A DNA stretch of 40,243 nucleotides from JAENVT01 sp040005915 (GTDB taxonomy: Bacteria; Actinomycetota; Acidimicrobiia; Acidimicrobiales; Ilumatobacteraceae): NCBI GenBank assembly GCA_040005915.1, contig JBDTYA010000360.1:1-40243 (forward strand), written 5' to 3'. Shown in pieces: positions 7,945-16,348 of this stretch (its first letter is position 1; each line of letters starts with the position of its first letter). Position numbers and translations under genes: made by a program. Under the pieces are notes generated by a model that saw only the letters and a program-made list of their open reading frames with translations, searched no databases and was not told the DNA's origin.

Positions 7945-10900
7945 GTGGTTGTGGAACTGCCGATCCTGGAGCGCGCCGATGAGCTGATCGCGGCCATCGC
8001 CGGGCATCAGGTCGTGATCGTCGCCGGCGAGACCGGGTCGGGCAAGAGCACCCAGTTGCCGCAGTTCTGCCTGCGCGCCGGCCGCGGGGTCGACGCGATG
8101 ATCGGCCACACCCAACCTCGCAGAATCGCAGCGCGCACGATCGCCGATCGCATCGCCGAGGAGATGGGTTGCGAGGTCGGCACCACGGTCGGCTATGCGG
8201 TGCGGTTCACCGATCGCGTCGGCCCGCAAACGCGGATCAAGGTGATGACCGATGGCATCCTGCTGGCCGAGATCCAGCGCGACCGAACCCTGCGCCGCTA
8301 CGACACGCTGATCATCGACGAGGCCCACGAGCGCAGCCTGAACATCGACTTCCTGCTGGGCTACATCCGACAGCTCCTACCGCGCCGACCCGATCTGAAG
8401 CTGATCGTCACCTCGGCGACCATCGACACCCAGCGGTTCAGCGAGCATTTCGGCAACGCTCCGATCATCACTGTCGAAGGACGAACGTACCCGGTGGAAG
8501 TTCGCTACAGACCTCTCGGCGAGGACGACGAACGCGACCAGGTCCAGGCGGTGTGCGCGGCGGTCGACGAATTGAGCCACGAAGGGCCTGGCGATGTGCT
8601 GGTCTTCCTGTCGGGCGAGCGCGAGATCCACGACACAGCAGATGCCCTGCGCCGTTTGAACATGCGCGACACCGAGGTTCTCCCGTTGTACGCCCGGTTG
8701 TCGAGCGTCGAGCAGCACCGCATCTTCCAGGTGCACCGCGGGAGGCGCATCGTGCTGTCGACCAACGTCGCCGAGACATCGCTGACCGTGCCGGGAGTTC
8801 GGTACGTCGTCGACACCGGCACGGCGCGCATCTCTCGCTACAGCCACAGGTTGAAGGTGCAACGCCTGCCGATCGAGCCGGTCTCGCAGGCGTCTGCCAA
8901 CCAGCGCGCCGGGCGCTGCGGCCGTGTCGCGCCGGGCATCTGCATCCGCCTGTACGACGAGGAGGGCTTCGCCGATCGCCAGCCGTTCACCGAACCCGAG
9001 ATCCTGCGCACCAGTCTGGCCTCGGTCATCCTGCAGATGACCAACCTCGGCCTCGGAGATGTCGCCGCGTTTCCGTTCATCGAGCCACCCGACAGTCGCT
9101 CGATCCGCGACGGATACATGTTGCTCGACGAGCTCGGCGCTTTGGATCCGGTTTCGGGGACCGGGCCGGCAACCGTCACCGATCGGCGATTGACGAAGGT
9201 CGGCCGGCAACTGGCTCGCATGCCGATCGACCCGCGGATGGCGCGGATGGTCGTGGAGGCCGATCGCCACGGCTGCGTGCGCGAGGTGATGGTCATCGCC
9301 GCAGCGCTGAGCATCCAAGATCCACGCGAGCGCCCGGCCGAACACCGTCAGGCCGCCGACGAGATGCATCGCCGCTTCACGGTCGACGACGCAGCCGGCA
9401 GCGACTTCATCGCCTTCGTCAAGCTGTGGGACTACCTACGCGCACAACAGCAGGAACTGACCGGCAACCAGTTCCGGAGGCTGTGCCGCAGCGAGTACCT
9501 CAACTACCTGCGCGTTCGTGAGTGGCAGGACGTCTTCAGTCAGCTCCGCCAGATCACCGGTCAGCTCGGGATCCGACCCGGCCACGAGGTGTCGCATCCC
9601 GACCGCATTCACCAGGCATTGCTGGCGGGCTTGCTCAGCCACCTCGGAATGCGCGACGGCATCGATGACAAACACGCAAGCGAGTACAACGGGGCGCACG
9701 GCTCGAAGTTCGCGATCGGCAACGGGTCTGTGCTGGCCCGCAAGCAACCGAAGTGGGTCATCGCCGCCGAGCTCGTCGAGACCAACCGGTTGTGGGCTCG
9801 CACGGTCGCCAATGTGAAGCCCGAGTGGGCCGAGGCCATCGCCGAGCACCTCACCAAGTACAGCTACGGCGAGCCGCGTTGGGATGCGCGCAGCGGCCGG
9901 GCGGTCGTCAGCGAACGGGTGTCGCTGTACGGCTTGCCGATCGTTGCCAATCGAACGATCGGCTACGACCGAGTCGATGTGGCCGAGGCTCGGGAGATGT
10001 TCGTCCGACATGCCCTGGTGGAGGGCGATTGGGCCGCAAACCACGATTTCATCAAGCACAACGCGGAGTTCCTCGACGACCTGCGATCGCGCGAGGACCG
10101 CACGCGCAAGCTCGACGCGATCGACGACGCGGCGGTGATGTCCTTCTACGATCAGCGCGTCGACGCAGGCGTGGTGTCGGGTCGTCACTTCGACCGATGG
10201 TGGAAGGACGCTCGCCGCGACGGGCCCGATCTGTTGACGATGACCGCTGAGGCTCTGGGCCGGACGGCTGACGACGACCCGAACGAATATCCGACGACGT
10301 GGGCCCACGGCGACATGGTGTTCCCCGTGACCTATCGCTTCGACCCCGGCGCCGCCGACGACGGTGTCACCGTGCATGTTCCGCTGGCCGTCCTCGGCCG
10401 GCTGACCACCGAGGGATTCGACTGGCAGGTACCCGGCTTCCGCGCCGACCTCGTTGCCGCGTTGATACAGACGCTGCCCAAGGATGTTCGCCGCCAACTG
10501 ATACCCGCTGCGGAAACGACCGCGGCGGCATACCGGTTGTTGGCGTTGACCGACGAATCGTTGGCGGTGGAGTTGGCCCGGGCCGTTGAGGCGGTCGTGC
10601 CCACGGTGCGCGTTGCGTCTCGGGCGTTCGATGCCACTCGCGTGCCCGATCACCTGCGGATCACGTTTGCCGTGCACGACGAGGCCGGCACGGTCGTCGG
10701 CGTCGGCAAGGATCTCGACGAGGTCAAGCGACGGTTGCGGGCAACGATGCGGGCAGCCGTCGCCAAGGCAACGCCGGTGGAGGAACGAAAAGGCATCACC
10801 AAGTGGGATGTCGGCGATCTGTCGCGCCGCGTCGACACGACGCGCGGCGGCCACACCGTCCACGGGTACCCGGCGTTGCTCGACGATGGCGACAGCGTCT

Positions 10901-11643
10901 CGTTGCGGGTCTTCACCACGGCCGAACTGCAACATCGAGTGATGCGCGGTGGCGTCAAGCGCCTGCTGTTGCTGGCGGTCCCCGTTGCCAAGCGCGCAGT
11001 GGAAGCGCAGCTCGCCAACCGCGACAAGCTGATCCTGGGCCGGTTCGCCCCACAGACCGCAAACGCAATCGCCAGCGATTGCGTCGCAGCCGTTGCCGAG
11101 CGCCTGGTCGCCGAGAACGGCGAGGTGTGGACCGCGTCGCAGTTCGACTCGCTGGTCGCCATCGCCCGCAAACAGCTGGCGGCGAGATCGGCAATCGCAC
11201 TGCGCACAGCGGGCGAGATCATCGCAGTGGCCGCCGACATCGAAGTGCAGTTGGCCAGATTGATCACTGCGTCGGTCGCCCCCAACGTCGCCGACCTACG
11301 GCGGCATCTGGCGCGGCTCGTGCGCGATCGCTTCGTCCTGGCCCACGGAGAACACCGCCTTGCCGACGTTCTGCGCTACATGAACGGCATCAAGCGGCGT
11401 CTCGACAAGCTGCCCGAGAACCCGGCGAAAGACCTCCACAAGCTGGCCGAGGTGCTCGCCGTCGAACGGGAGTACTCGTCGTTGCTCGGGTCGTTGCCGC
11501 CAGGCGAGGCCGGCCAGGCGATGGTCGATCTCGGTTGGCTGTTGGAGGAGTTGCGGGTCAGCGTGTTCGCGCCGTCGTTGGGCACCAGTCGCCCGGTCAG
11601 CACGAAGCGGATCGTCGCCGAGCTGGTCGCGTTGCGCAGCTGA
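7945..11643 (+). CDS. hrpA: ATP-dependent RNA helicase HrpA (DEAH box)
   Basis: With the GTG at 7945 the protein is about 1232 residues, close to E. coli HrpA (1300). Walker A GETGSGKST is near residue 28, the DEAH motif near 125, the SAT motif near 156 and motif VI QRAGRCGR near 320. The HA2/OB-fold block and a long DUF3418 C-terminal region follow. HrpA helicases unwind RNA; E. coli HrpA has been linked to mRNA processing and rescue of collided ribosomes. The start is uncertain: GTG 7951 and ATG 7879 are in frame. The open frame reaching back to 7666 overlaps msrA and its translation there looks non-coding. A stem-loop lies directly after the stop. Confidence 0.93.
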   Translation: MVVELPILERADELIAAIAGHQVVIVAGETGSGKSTQLPQFCLRAGRGVDAMIGHTQPRRIAARTIADRIAEEMGCEVGTTVGYAVRFTDRVGPQTRIKVMTDGILLAEIQRDRTLRRYDTLIIDEAHERSLNIDFLLGYIRQLLPRRPDLKLIVTSATIDTQRFSEHFGNAPIITVEGRTYPVEVRYRPLGEDDERDQVQAVCAAVDELSHEGPGDVLVFLSGEREIHDTADALRRLNMRDTEVLPLYARLSSVEQHRIFQVHRGRRIVLSTNVAETSLTVPGVRYVVDTGTARISRYSHRLKVQRLPIEPVSQASANQRAGRCGRVAPGICIRLYDEEGFADRQPFTEPEILRTSLASVILQMTNLGLGDVAAFPFIEPPDSRSIRDGYMLLDELGALDPVSGTGPATVTDRRLTKVGRQLARMPIDPRMARMVVEADRHGCVREVMVIAAALSIQDPRERPAEHRQAADEMHRRFTVDDAAGSDFIAFVKLWDYLRAQQQELTGNQFRRLCRSEYLNYLRVREWQDVFSQLRQITGQLGIRPGHEVSHPDRIHQALLAGLLSHLGMRDGIDDKHASEYNGAHGSKFAIGNGSVLARKQPKWVIAAELVETNRLWARTVANVKPEWAEAIAEHLTKYSYGEPRWDARSGRAVVSERVSLYGLPIVANRTIGYDRVDVAEAREMFVRHALVEGDWAANHDFIKHNAEFLDDLRSREDRTRKLDAIDDAAVMSFYDQRVDAGVVSGRHFDRWWKDARRDGPDLLTMTAEALGRTADDDPNEYPTTWAHGDMVFPVTYRFDPGAADDGVTVHVPLAVLGRLTTEGFDWQVPGFRADLVAALIQTLPKDVRRQLIPAAETTAAAYRLLALTDESLAVELARAVEAVVPTVRVASRAFDATRVPDHLRITFAVHDEAGTVVGVGKDLDEVKRRLRATMRAAVAKATPVEERKGITKWDVGDLSRRVDTTRGGHTVHGYPALLDDGDSVSLRVFTTAELQHRVMRGGVKRLLLLAVPVAKRAVEAQLANRDKLILGRFAPQTANAIASDCVAAVAERLVAENGEVWTASQFDSLVAIARKQLAARSAIALRTAGEIIAVAADIEVQLARLITASVAPNVADLRRHLARLVRDRFVLAHGEHRLADVLRYMNGIKRRLDKLPENPAKDLHKLAEVLAVEREYSSLLGSLPPGEAGQAMVDLGWLLEELRVSVFAPSLGTSRPVSTKRIVAELVALRS

Positions 11644-11659
11644 GAGGGGGTAACCCCTC
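11644..11659. terminator. Short stem-loop at the convergent hrpA/PPOX boundary
   Basis: GAGGGG-GTAA-CCCCTC begins one base after the hrpA stop codon and overlaps the stop codon of the PPOX gene on the other strand. It is a plausible bidirectional terminator without a U-tract. Confidence 0.5.
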
Positions 11660-12386
11660 ACGCAGCGGAGACCGTGGACTTGAATCCGTTCCACGTCGTC
11701 GTGGAATCGACGTCGACGACGATCGATGCGACTCCGGCACGGACTCGCGAGAGGGATGCATCGCCGCGAACGATCACCCCGGTTGCGTCCGACGGACGGG
11801 ACGAGTCGGTGTCCGCGAGCGTGATGCAGGCGCGTCCTGGTAGGCGAGGGCTGACGGCGTCGAGAACGGGTGCCTGCACGCCGGTCGTCGCAGTAGTGGC
11901 CTTCCACGACCCGGGCAGGACGACCGGCCCGGCGGCGGTGTCGAGACCCAACCAGCATTGACGCCTGATGACACTGTCGTCGGTCCATTCGAGTTGCCCC
12001 TCGTGACGCATCGCGATCATCACACGGTGTTGCAGGCGCCATGCTGTCGGGGTCGAACCTCCATCGGTCAGATACCCCATGACCTGCTCGGGGTACCGAA
12101 GGGCGATCAGCGCGAGGGCGGTACCGGCGAGGGCGAACACCGGAAGCTCGCGCACCGCCTCGGTGGGACGACTCGGGTCGAGAATGACGCCGCGTCCGGA
12201 GCGCATCCGCCACGAGTCCCCCTCGCGTGACAGCACCGACGCTCTGGCATCGCGTTTCAGGGAAGCAACTTTCGCGGCTCGCCGGGACGTGGTCGTCCAG
12301 TAGTAGCCGCAGAAGTCGACCCCGGCCTGCAACGTGACCGTCGGCCCCGACTTGCCGCGTACGACGAATGCCTGGAAGCTGCTCAT
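11658..12386 (-). CDS. FMN-binding split-barrel (pyridoxamine 5'-phosphate oxidase-like) protein
   Basis: The 242-residue protein has a split-barrel start (FVVRGKSGPTVTLQAGVDFCGYYWTTTSRRAAKVASLKRD) typical of PPOX-like flavin or F420-binding proteins. A second module (CWLGLDTAAGPVVLPGSWK, later GVIVRGDASL and VDSTTTWNGFKS) looks like another strand set. Such proteins bind FMN, F420 or haem and carry out small redox steps; no substrate can be named. The ATG overlaps the stop of the upstream SRPBCC gene by 4 nt (ATGA), so the two are translationally coupled. It is the last gene of a minus-strand run starting at 16282. Confidence 0.65.
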   Translation of the reverse strand: MSSFQAFVVRGKSGPTVTLQAGVDFCGYYWTTTSRRAAKVASLKRDARASVLSREGDSWRMRSGRGVILDPSRPTEAVRELPVFALAGTALALIALRYPEQVMGYLTDGGSTPTAWRLQHRVMIAMRHEGQLEWTDDSVIRRQCWLGLDTAAGPVVLPGSWKATTATTGVQAPVLDAVSPRLPGRACITLADTDSSRPSDATGVIVRGDASLSRVRAGVASIVVDVDSTTTWNGFKSTVSAA

Positions 12387-12886
12387 CGATCGCTGACCTG
12401 CCTGATGTCGATCGTTGCCGGGTCGAGGCCGAGCCGATGGTAGAGGTTGACGGCGAACCGCTTCCCGGTCCGCTGCATCGAGGCCCTCATCACTCGCTCG
12501 ACGGCGATGGCCGACAGGCGAGGCAGCGGTAGTTCGACGGACAGGGCGATGTCGACCTTCAGTTCTGTTTCCTCGCCGTGGTCGGTCAACTCGTACGTTC
12601 CATCGGCGCCTGCCCGTTCGTGCTCACCATCGGCCGCCTCGTGGTTGAATCGAATGAGGCGCGGCTCGATGAACTCCATCCGTTCGGTGAACGTGGGTGC
12701 GACAGAGATCCCGAGGGCCTCGATGCCTGCCAACTGCCACCGCCACAGGTCTCCCTCGACGACGATCGAACGTACCAGGGGAGTGAGGGCAGTGAGGGAC
12801 GCGGGGTCACAGATCTGCGCCCAGATCCGCGCGGCCGGGACCGGAACCGTGGACGCCGAGATGTCGCGCGCGCTGAAGATCGCCAT
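12383..12886 (-). CDS. SRPBCC (START-like/polyketide cyclase fold) protein
   Basis: The 167-residue frame from the ATG at 12886 begins MAIFSARDISASTVPVPAARIWAQICDPASLTALTPLVRSIVVEG, the usual START-like opening with a lipid-cavity fold, and ends with the long C-terminal helix LSAIAVERVMRASMQRTGKRFAVNLYHRLG. The family binds hydrophobic ligands or acts as cyclase or dehydratase. An alternative ATG at 12913 adds nine residues. I prefer 12886 because conservation seems to begin there and a weak GGGTAGG lies about 9 nt upstream. It is coupled by ATGA overlap to the PPOX-like gene and follows the CPBP gene closely. Confidence 0.7.
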   Translation of the reverse strand: MAIFSARDISASTVPVPAARIWAQICDPASLTALTPLVRSIVVEGDLWRWQLAGIEALGISVAPTFTERMEFIEPRLIRFNHEAADGEHERAGADGTYELTDHGEETELKVDIALSVELPLPRLSAIAVERVMRASMQRTGKRFAVNLYHRLGLDPATIDIRQVSDR

Positions 12887-12927
12887 GGAGGAAGGCCTAC
12901 CCGAATGTCTCATGAGTGACCCATCGA

Positions 12928-13593
12928 TCAGCGAAACACGATCGGAAGGGCGACGAACATCGACACCGACCATGTCACGTGGGTGAGTATCGGCGCCAAC
13001 ACGCCACCGGTGGCTCGACGTTGCAGGCCGACCAGCGCTCCCAGGATCACTGCGGCAAAGCCCAGCATGACGTTGCCGGTCGCCATTGTCATGGCCGCGT
13101 AGATCAAGACCGTTCCCGGCAGCTGGAAACGCTTCGGAAGTGCGGGTTGGACGGCGCCCCGGAAGAACACCTCCTCGGCCATGCCGTTGGCGACGGTGAG
13201 GAGCAGGACGATCGGCCACGACCCTTCGTCGGCGTATTGGACCACTCCTTCGACGCGATCGCTGAGCGCGGGGATCTGCTTCACGACGAGAGCTCCGGCG
13301 ACGAACACCGCGGCGAGCGCGGTGCCGGCGATGACCGCGCTGAGGACGGGCCGGCGGCGCCCGTCGTCGTGCGCCTCCCAGCCGAGCGGCACCGGGCCGG
13401 CGAGCAGGCCCCCGATCAGCCACACCACCGCCAGCACGAAGGTGCTGGCGTAGAAGGCCCCACTTCCGGGGTCGGTCCGCAACCCCCAGGCGAGCCCGGC
13501 AACCCCGATGAACCCGAAGGCGACGACGATGGCCCGCCGGCGGTTGCCCGGCTCTATGGGCCGTACGGGCTCGTAGTCGACCATTTCGCCCAT
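12928..13593 (-). CDS. CPBP-family membrane protein (CAAX protease-like)
   Basis: The 221-residue protein has about six to eight hydrophobic segments and the CPBP/Abi glutamate motif EEVFFRG near residue 140, followed by LAPILTHVTWS carrying a late histidine. CPBP members include Rce1-type CAAX proteases and bacteriocin-immunity proteins. The middle histidine motif (FxxxH) of the family is not seen; the matching stretch reads IYAAMTMATGN, so protease activity is uncertain. TAGCCT (complement of 13600-13605) lies 6 nt before the ATG, giving the gene its own probable leaderless promoter even though it sits only 20 bp behind the upstream amidohydrolase. Confidence 0.8.
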   Translation of the reverse strand: MGEMVDYEPVRPIEPGNRRRAIVVAFGFIGVAGLAWGLRTDPGSGAFYASTFVLAVVWLIGGLLAGPVPLGWEAHDDGRRRPVLSAVIAGTALAAVFVAGALVVKQIPALSDRVEGVVQYADEGSWPIVLLLTVANGMAEEVFFRGAVQPALPKRFQLPGTVLIYAAMTMATGNVMLGFAAVILGALVGLQRRATGGVLAPILTHVTWSVSMFVALPIVFR

Positions 13594-13599
13594 CGAGCC

Positions 13600-13605
13600 A
13601 GGCTA
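13600..13605 (-). promoter_or_regulatory. -10 box of a leaderless promoter for the CPBP gene
   Basis: On the minus strand TAGCCT is followed by 6 nt and ATG at 13593. It would make the CPBP-SRPBCC-PPOX genes separately transcribable from the amidohydrolases. Confidence 0.5.
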
Positions 13606-13613
13606 CTGAAGGC

Positions 13614-14993
13614 TCAGGTCGTGTAACCCTGGATGGATCGGCCGTGGGACCGATCGGTCAGGGCCGAGGCTCGCTCGCGGAACTCGGTCAGCAGCGCATC
13701 GCGGTCGATCGTGGTCAGTTGCCGATCGCGCATCAGGACCCTGCCGTCGACGATGGTGGTGCGTACGTCCGACGGTTGCACGCAGTAGACGAGAGTCGCC
13801 GCAAGGTCGTGAAGTGGCTGGCAGTGGAAGCCGGAGACATCGACGAGGATCACGTCGGCGCGGGCGCCGACCCGCAGTTCGCCGATCATCCCGGACTGGC
13901 CCATCACCGACGCCGCGCCAGGCCCGGCGATCTGCAGTGCGGTTCCGCTGCGGAACCACGCCGCGTCGTCGGCGGCATGCTTCTGCGTGATCGCAGTGAT
14001 GCGCATGTTCTCGAAGATGTCGAGCGTCGAGTTCGACGCTGCGCCGTCGGTGCAGTATCCGACGGGCACTCCGGCGGCAAGCAGACCGCGGATCGGGGTG
14101 AGCGACCCGAGCGCGTACTTGAGGTAGCCCTTCGGGCCGTGCGTCACGCCGACGCGATCGCGATGCGCGGCCAGCAGTGCGATGTCGTCACCGACGATGC
14201 CGTTGCCGTGAGCGATGATCGCGCCGGCATCCAGCACGCCGGTCTCGGCAAGCACCTGGATCGGCGTGATGCCGCGGCCGTCGATGCTGAGCTGTGTCTG
14301 ATGCATGTCCTCGGCGGCATGGGTGTGAACCCTGATGCCCAACCGGTGCGCCGCCTCGGCCGAACCACGCAGGTCGTCGTCGTTGCAGGTGTACGGCGCG
14401 TGTGGCGCGAGCGAGGTGGTGATCCGGCCGGCGGCGCGCCCCTGCCAGGACTCGGCGAACTCGGTCGATCGAGCCAGGCCCTCCGGGCCTTGCGAGCTGA
14501 AGAACGCCCAGCCGAGGTTGGCGCGCAGGCCACTCTCGTCGACGGCGCGAGCAGCCTCATCCATGAAGAAGTAGTGGTCGGCGAACGAGGTGACCCCCGA
14601 CTCGATCATCTCGGCGGCGGCAACCATTGTGCCGATGTACACATCGCGCCCGCCGACGTTGACCTCCATCGGCCAGATGTAGTCGTTGAACCAGTCGGCG
14701 ATCGGAACGTCCTCGGCGACGCCGCGCAGGAAGGTCATGGCCGCGTGGCAGTGGGTGTTGATCATGCCGGGCATCGCCACCAAGCCGCTCGCGTCGATCG
14801 CCTCGGCCGGTGCAGGCCGCTCATCCGACGACGGCCCGATCCAACTGATGGCGCCATCGGTGATCTCGATCGTGGTCGGCGCCGCGAAGACGGCCGGGCC
14901 ATCGACCCCGATTGCCGGCGTGCCGACGAGCGCCGTAGAGCCGACGATGGCCAGGTCGGGTGCCCGCTGAACGGTGATGAGGTCGCGATCCAC
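13614..14993 (-). CDS. Amidohydrolase, SAH/MTA deaminase (TRZ/ATZ) family
   Basis: The 459-residue protein has the metal-dependent hydrolase signature of the MtaD/AtzA group: PGMINTHCHAAMTFLRG with the HxH pair, PHAPYTCNDDDL, HTHAAED, HGNGIV and CTDGAASNSTLDIFENM with the metal aspartate region. MtaD-type enzymes deaminate S-adenosylhomocysteine, methylthioadenosine or related nucleosides; relatives act on triazines and guanine analogues. A GTG at 14993 is the first possible start, because an in-frame TGA lies two codons upstream. It follows a cytosine-deaminase-like gene in the same run, suggesting catabolism of a nitrogen heterocycle or nucleoside. Confidence 0.82.
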   Translation of the reverse strand: MDRDLITVQRAPDLAIVGSTALVGTPAIGVDGPAVFAAPTTIEITDGAISWIGPSSDERPAPAEAIDASGLVAMPGMINTHCHAAMTFLRGVAEDVPIADWFNDYIWPMEVNVGGRDVYIGTMVAAAEMIESGVTSFADHYFFMDEAARAVDESGLRANLGWAFFSSQGPEGLARSTEFAESWQGRAAGRITTSLAPHAPYTCNDDDLRGSAEAAHRLGIRVHTHAAEDMHQTQLSIDGRGITPIQVLAETGVLDAGAIIAHGNGIVGDDIALLAAHRDRVGVTHGPKGYLKYALGSLTPIRGLLAAGVPVGYCTDGAASNSTLDIFENMRITAITQKHAADDAAWFRSGTALQIAGPGAASVMGQSGMIGELRVGARADVILVDVSGFHCQPLHDLAATLVYCVQPSDVRTTIVDGRVLMRDRQLTTIDRDALLTEFRERASALTDRSHGRSIQGYTT

Positions 14994-14999
14994 GATCTG

Positions 15000-15047
15000 T
15001 CAGCCTCGCATGATCGACGTCTGCGACGTGGCCTGCGTCGTGCTCAT
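15000..15047 (-). CDS. Possible 15-residue ORF between two amidohydrolase genes
   Basis: ATG at 15047 overlaps the stop of the upstream amidohydrolase (ATGA) and encodes MSTTQATSQTSIMRG before a TGA at 15000-15002. It is in the same frame as the next amidohydrolase, whose GTG start follows two codons later. It may be a translational bridge between the two genes, or the remains of a longer N-terminus interrupted by a nonsense change. No homology is recognised. Confidence 0.3.
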   Translation of the reverse strand: MSTTQATSQTSIMRG

Positions 15048-16282
15048 GACAGCTCCCCGTCGCGGGCGACGACGCGGCCCTCGCGCACGACCAACGTGCG
15101 CGGTGGGTGATCCATCACCGCTGCCGTCACCGTGTCGGCCGCGACCACCAGCAGGTCAGCCGGCGCACCGATGGCGAGACCGGAGTGGTTGTCGTCGAGC
15201 ACGCTCTCTACCGGCCACGGTCCTCCGTTGACCACGGATCGGCCGCCGCGCGAAGCGACGTCGACGCATGCTTCGATCAGCGCGTCGTGTCGCACGCCGG
15301 AGATGAACGCCAGCTGCCAGGCCCGCTCCAACATGTCGCCGTTGCCGTACGGCGACCAGAAGTCACGGATGCCGTCCTGACCCAGGCCCACCCGGACTCC
15401 GGCGGCCCGAAGCGCGGCCAGGGGGAGTGGCTCCGTGGTACCGGGCGCCACCGTGGTCAGGGCGATGTCGTTCCTGGCGAGCATCTCGATGAGCGCCGAC
15501 TGCCGGGCAGCGTCGACAGACGACAGGCCGAAGGCGTGGCTGATCGTGACCATTCCCTGCATTCCGAGTGCAGCGGTGCGTTCGCCGATCAACTCGAAGC
15601 TGAACGCGCCGAGCTCACCCGATTCGTGCAGGTGAACGTCGATACCGACTTGATGGCGCTCGGCGAGGCCGAACACGATGTCGAGGTGCTCGACGGGATC
15701 GCGTTCCAGGCCACATGGATCGATGCCACCGATCAGGTCGGCGCCGGCGAGGACCGCCTCGTGCAACAGCTCGGCAGTGCCTCGGTCGCGCACGATCCCC
15801 GATTGCGGGAACGCGACGATCTGCACCTGACAACGCGCAGCGTGCGCCTCGCGGGCGGCGAGCACGCCTTCGAGGCGCTCGAGCTTGGCGTCGGTGTCGA
15901 TCTGCGCATGGCTTCGCACGACAGTGGTACCAGACGCGATCGTCGCCGCGAGCGTGCGGATCGCCCGAGCGGCAACGTCTCCATCGGACCGCCAGTTCGC
16001 CCGGTCGTTCTCGATCAGGCCGGTCAGCCCCGGCGCCGCCGAATGCCCGCGGAACATCAGGCCGAGCCGTGTGGAGTCGAGATGGGTGTGCACGTCGGCG
16101 AGCGCCGGCATCAGCACCCCACCTCGACCGTCGGCGGTCGGCACATCAGCGCCCGAGGCCGCGTCGGTCAGCACGTCGAGCCCGATCGCGGTGATCCGGC
16201 CGTCGCGGATCAACACGTCGACCGGGGCGCCACCGGCCTCTCGTGGCCAAGGGCGGACCGAACGGAGCAGGAGATCGTTCAT
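15044..16282 (-). CDS. Cytosine-deaminase-like amidohydrolase (CodA/AtzC type)
   Basis: From the ATG at 16282 the protein is 412 residues. Its motifs follow CodA: PALADVHTHLDST, VRSHAQIDTDAKLERLEGVLA, IVAFPQSGI, IGGIDPC, VHLHESGE, TISHAFGLS and GQDGIRDFWSPYGNGDMLERA. CodA removes an amino group from cytosine and relatives; AtzC acts on N-isopropylammelide, so the true substrate may be another amino-heterocycle. Eleven more codons to a GTG at 16315 are possible; neither start has a good SD. The divergent methyltransferase gene starts 66 bp away. It heads the minus-strand run down to 11658. Confidence 0.82.
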   Translation of the reverse strand: MNDLLLRSVRPWPREAGGAPVDVLIRDGRITAIGLDVLTDAASGADVPTADGRGGVLMPALADVHTHLDSTRLGLMFRGHSAAPGLTGLIENDRANWRSDGDVAARAIRTLAATIASGTTVVRSHAQIDTDAKLERLEGVLAAREAHAARCQVQIVAFPQSGIVRDRGTAELLHEAVLAGADLIGGIDPCGLERDPVEHLDIVFGLAERHQVGIDVHLHESGELGAFSFELIGERTAALGMQGMVTISHAFGLSSVDAARQSALIEMLARNDIALTTVAPGTTEPLPLAALRAAGVRVGLGQDGIRDFWSPYGNGDMLERAWQLAFISGVRHDALIEACVDVASRGGRSVVNGGPWPVESVLDDNHSGLAIGAPADLLVVAADTVTAAVMDHPPRTLVVREGRVVARDGELS

Positions 16283-16335
16283 GACGCGAGTCAACACCGT
16301 TCGGCGCGGGCCCACCGCACCGGGACGGCGTTCGC

Positions 16336-16341
16336 TACGTT
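16336..16341 (+). promoter_or_regulatory. -10 box of a leaderless promoter for the methyltransferase gene
   Basis: TACGTT is followed by 7 nt and the ATG at 16349. No -35 match is evident. Confidence 0.45.
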
Positions 16342-16348
16342 GGCGCGC

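Noticed and set aside
13644..15110. 488-codon plus-strand frame
   Set aside because: Antisense to the SAH/MTA deaminase-like gene; no motif or start signal.
15107..16348. Long plus-strand open frame (part of a 696-codon frame) ahead of the methyltransferase
   Set aside because: It is antisense to the cytosine-deaminase-like gene, has a low-complexity charged translation, and only the part from 16349 shows a known family.
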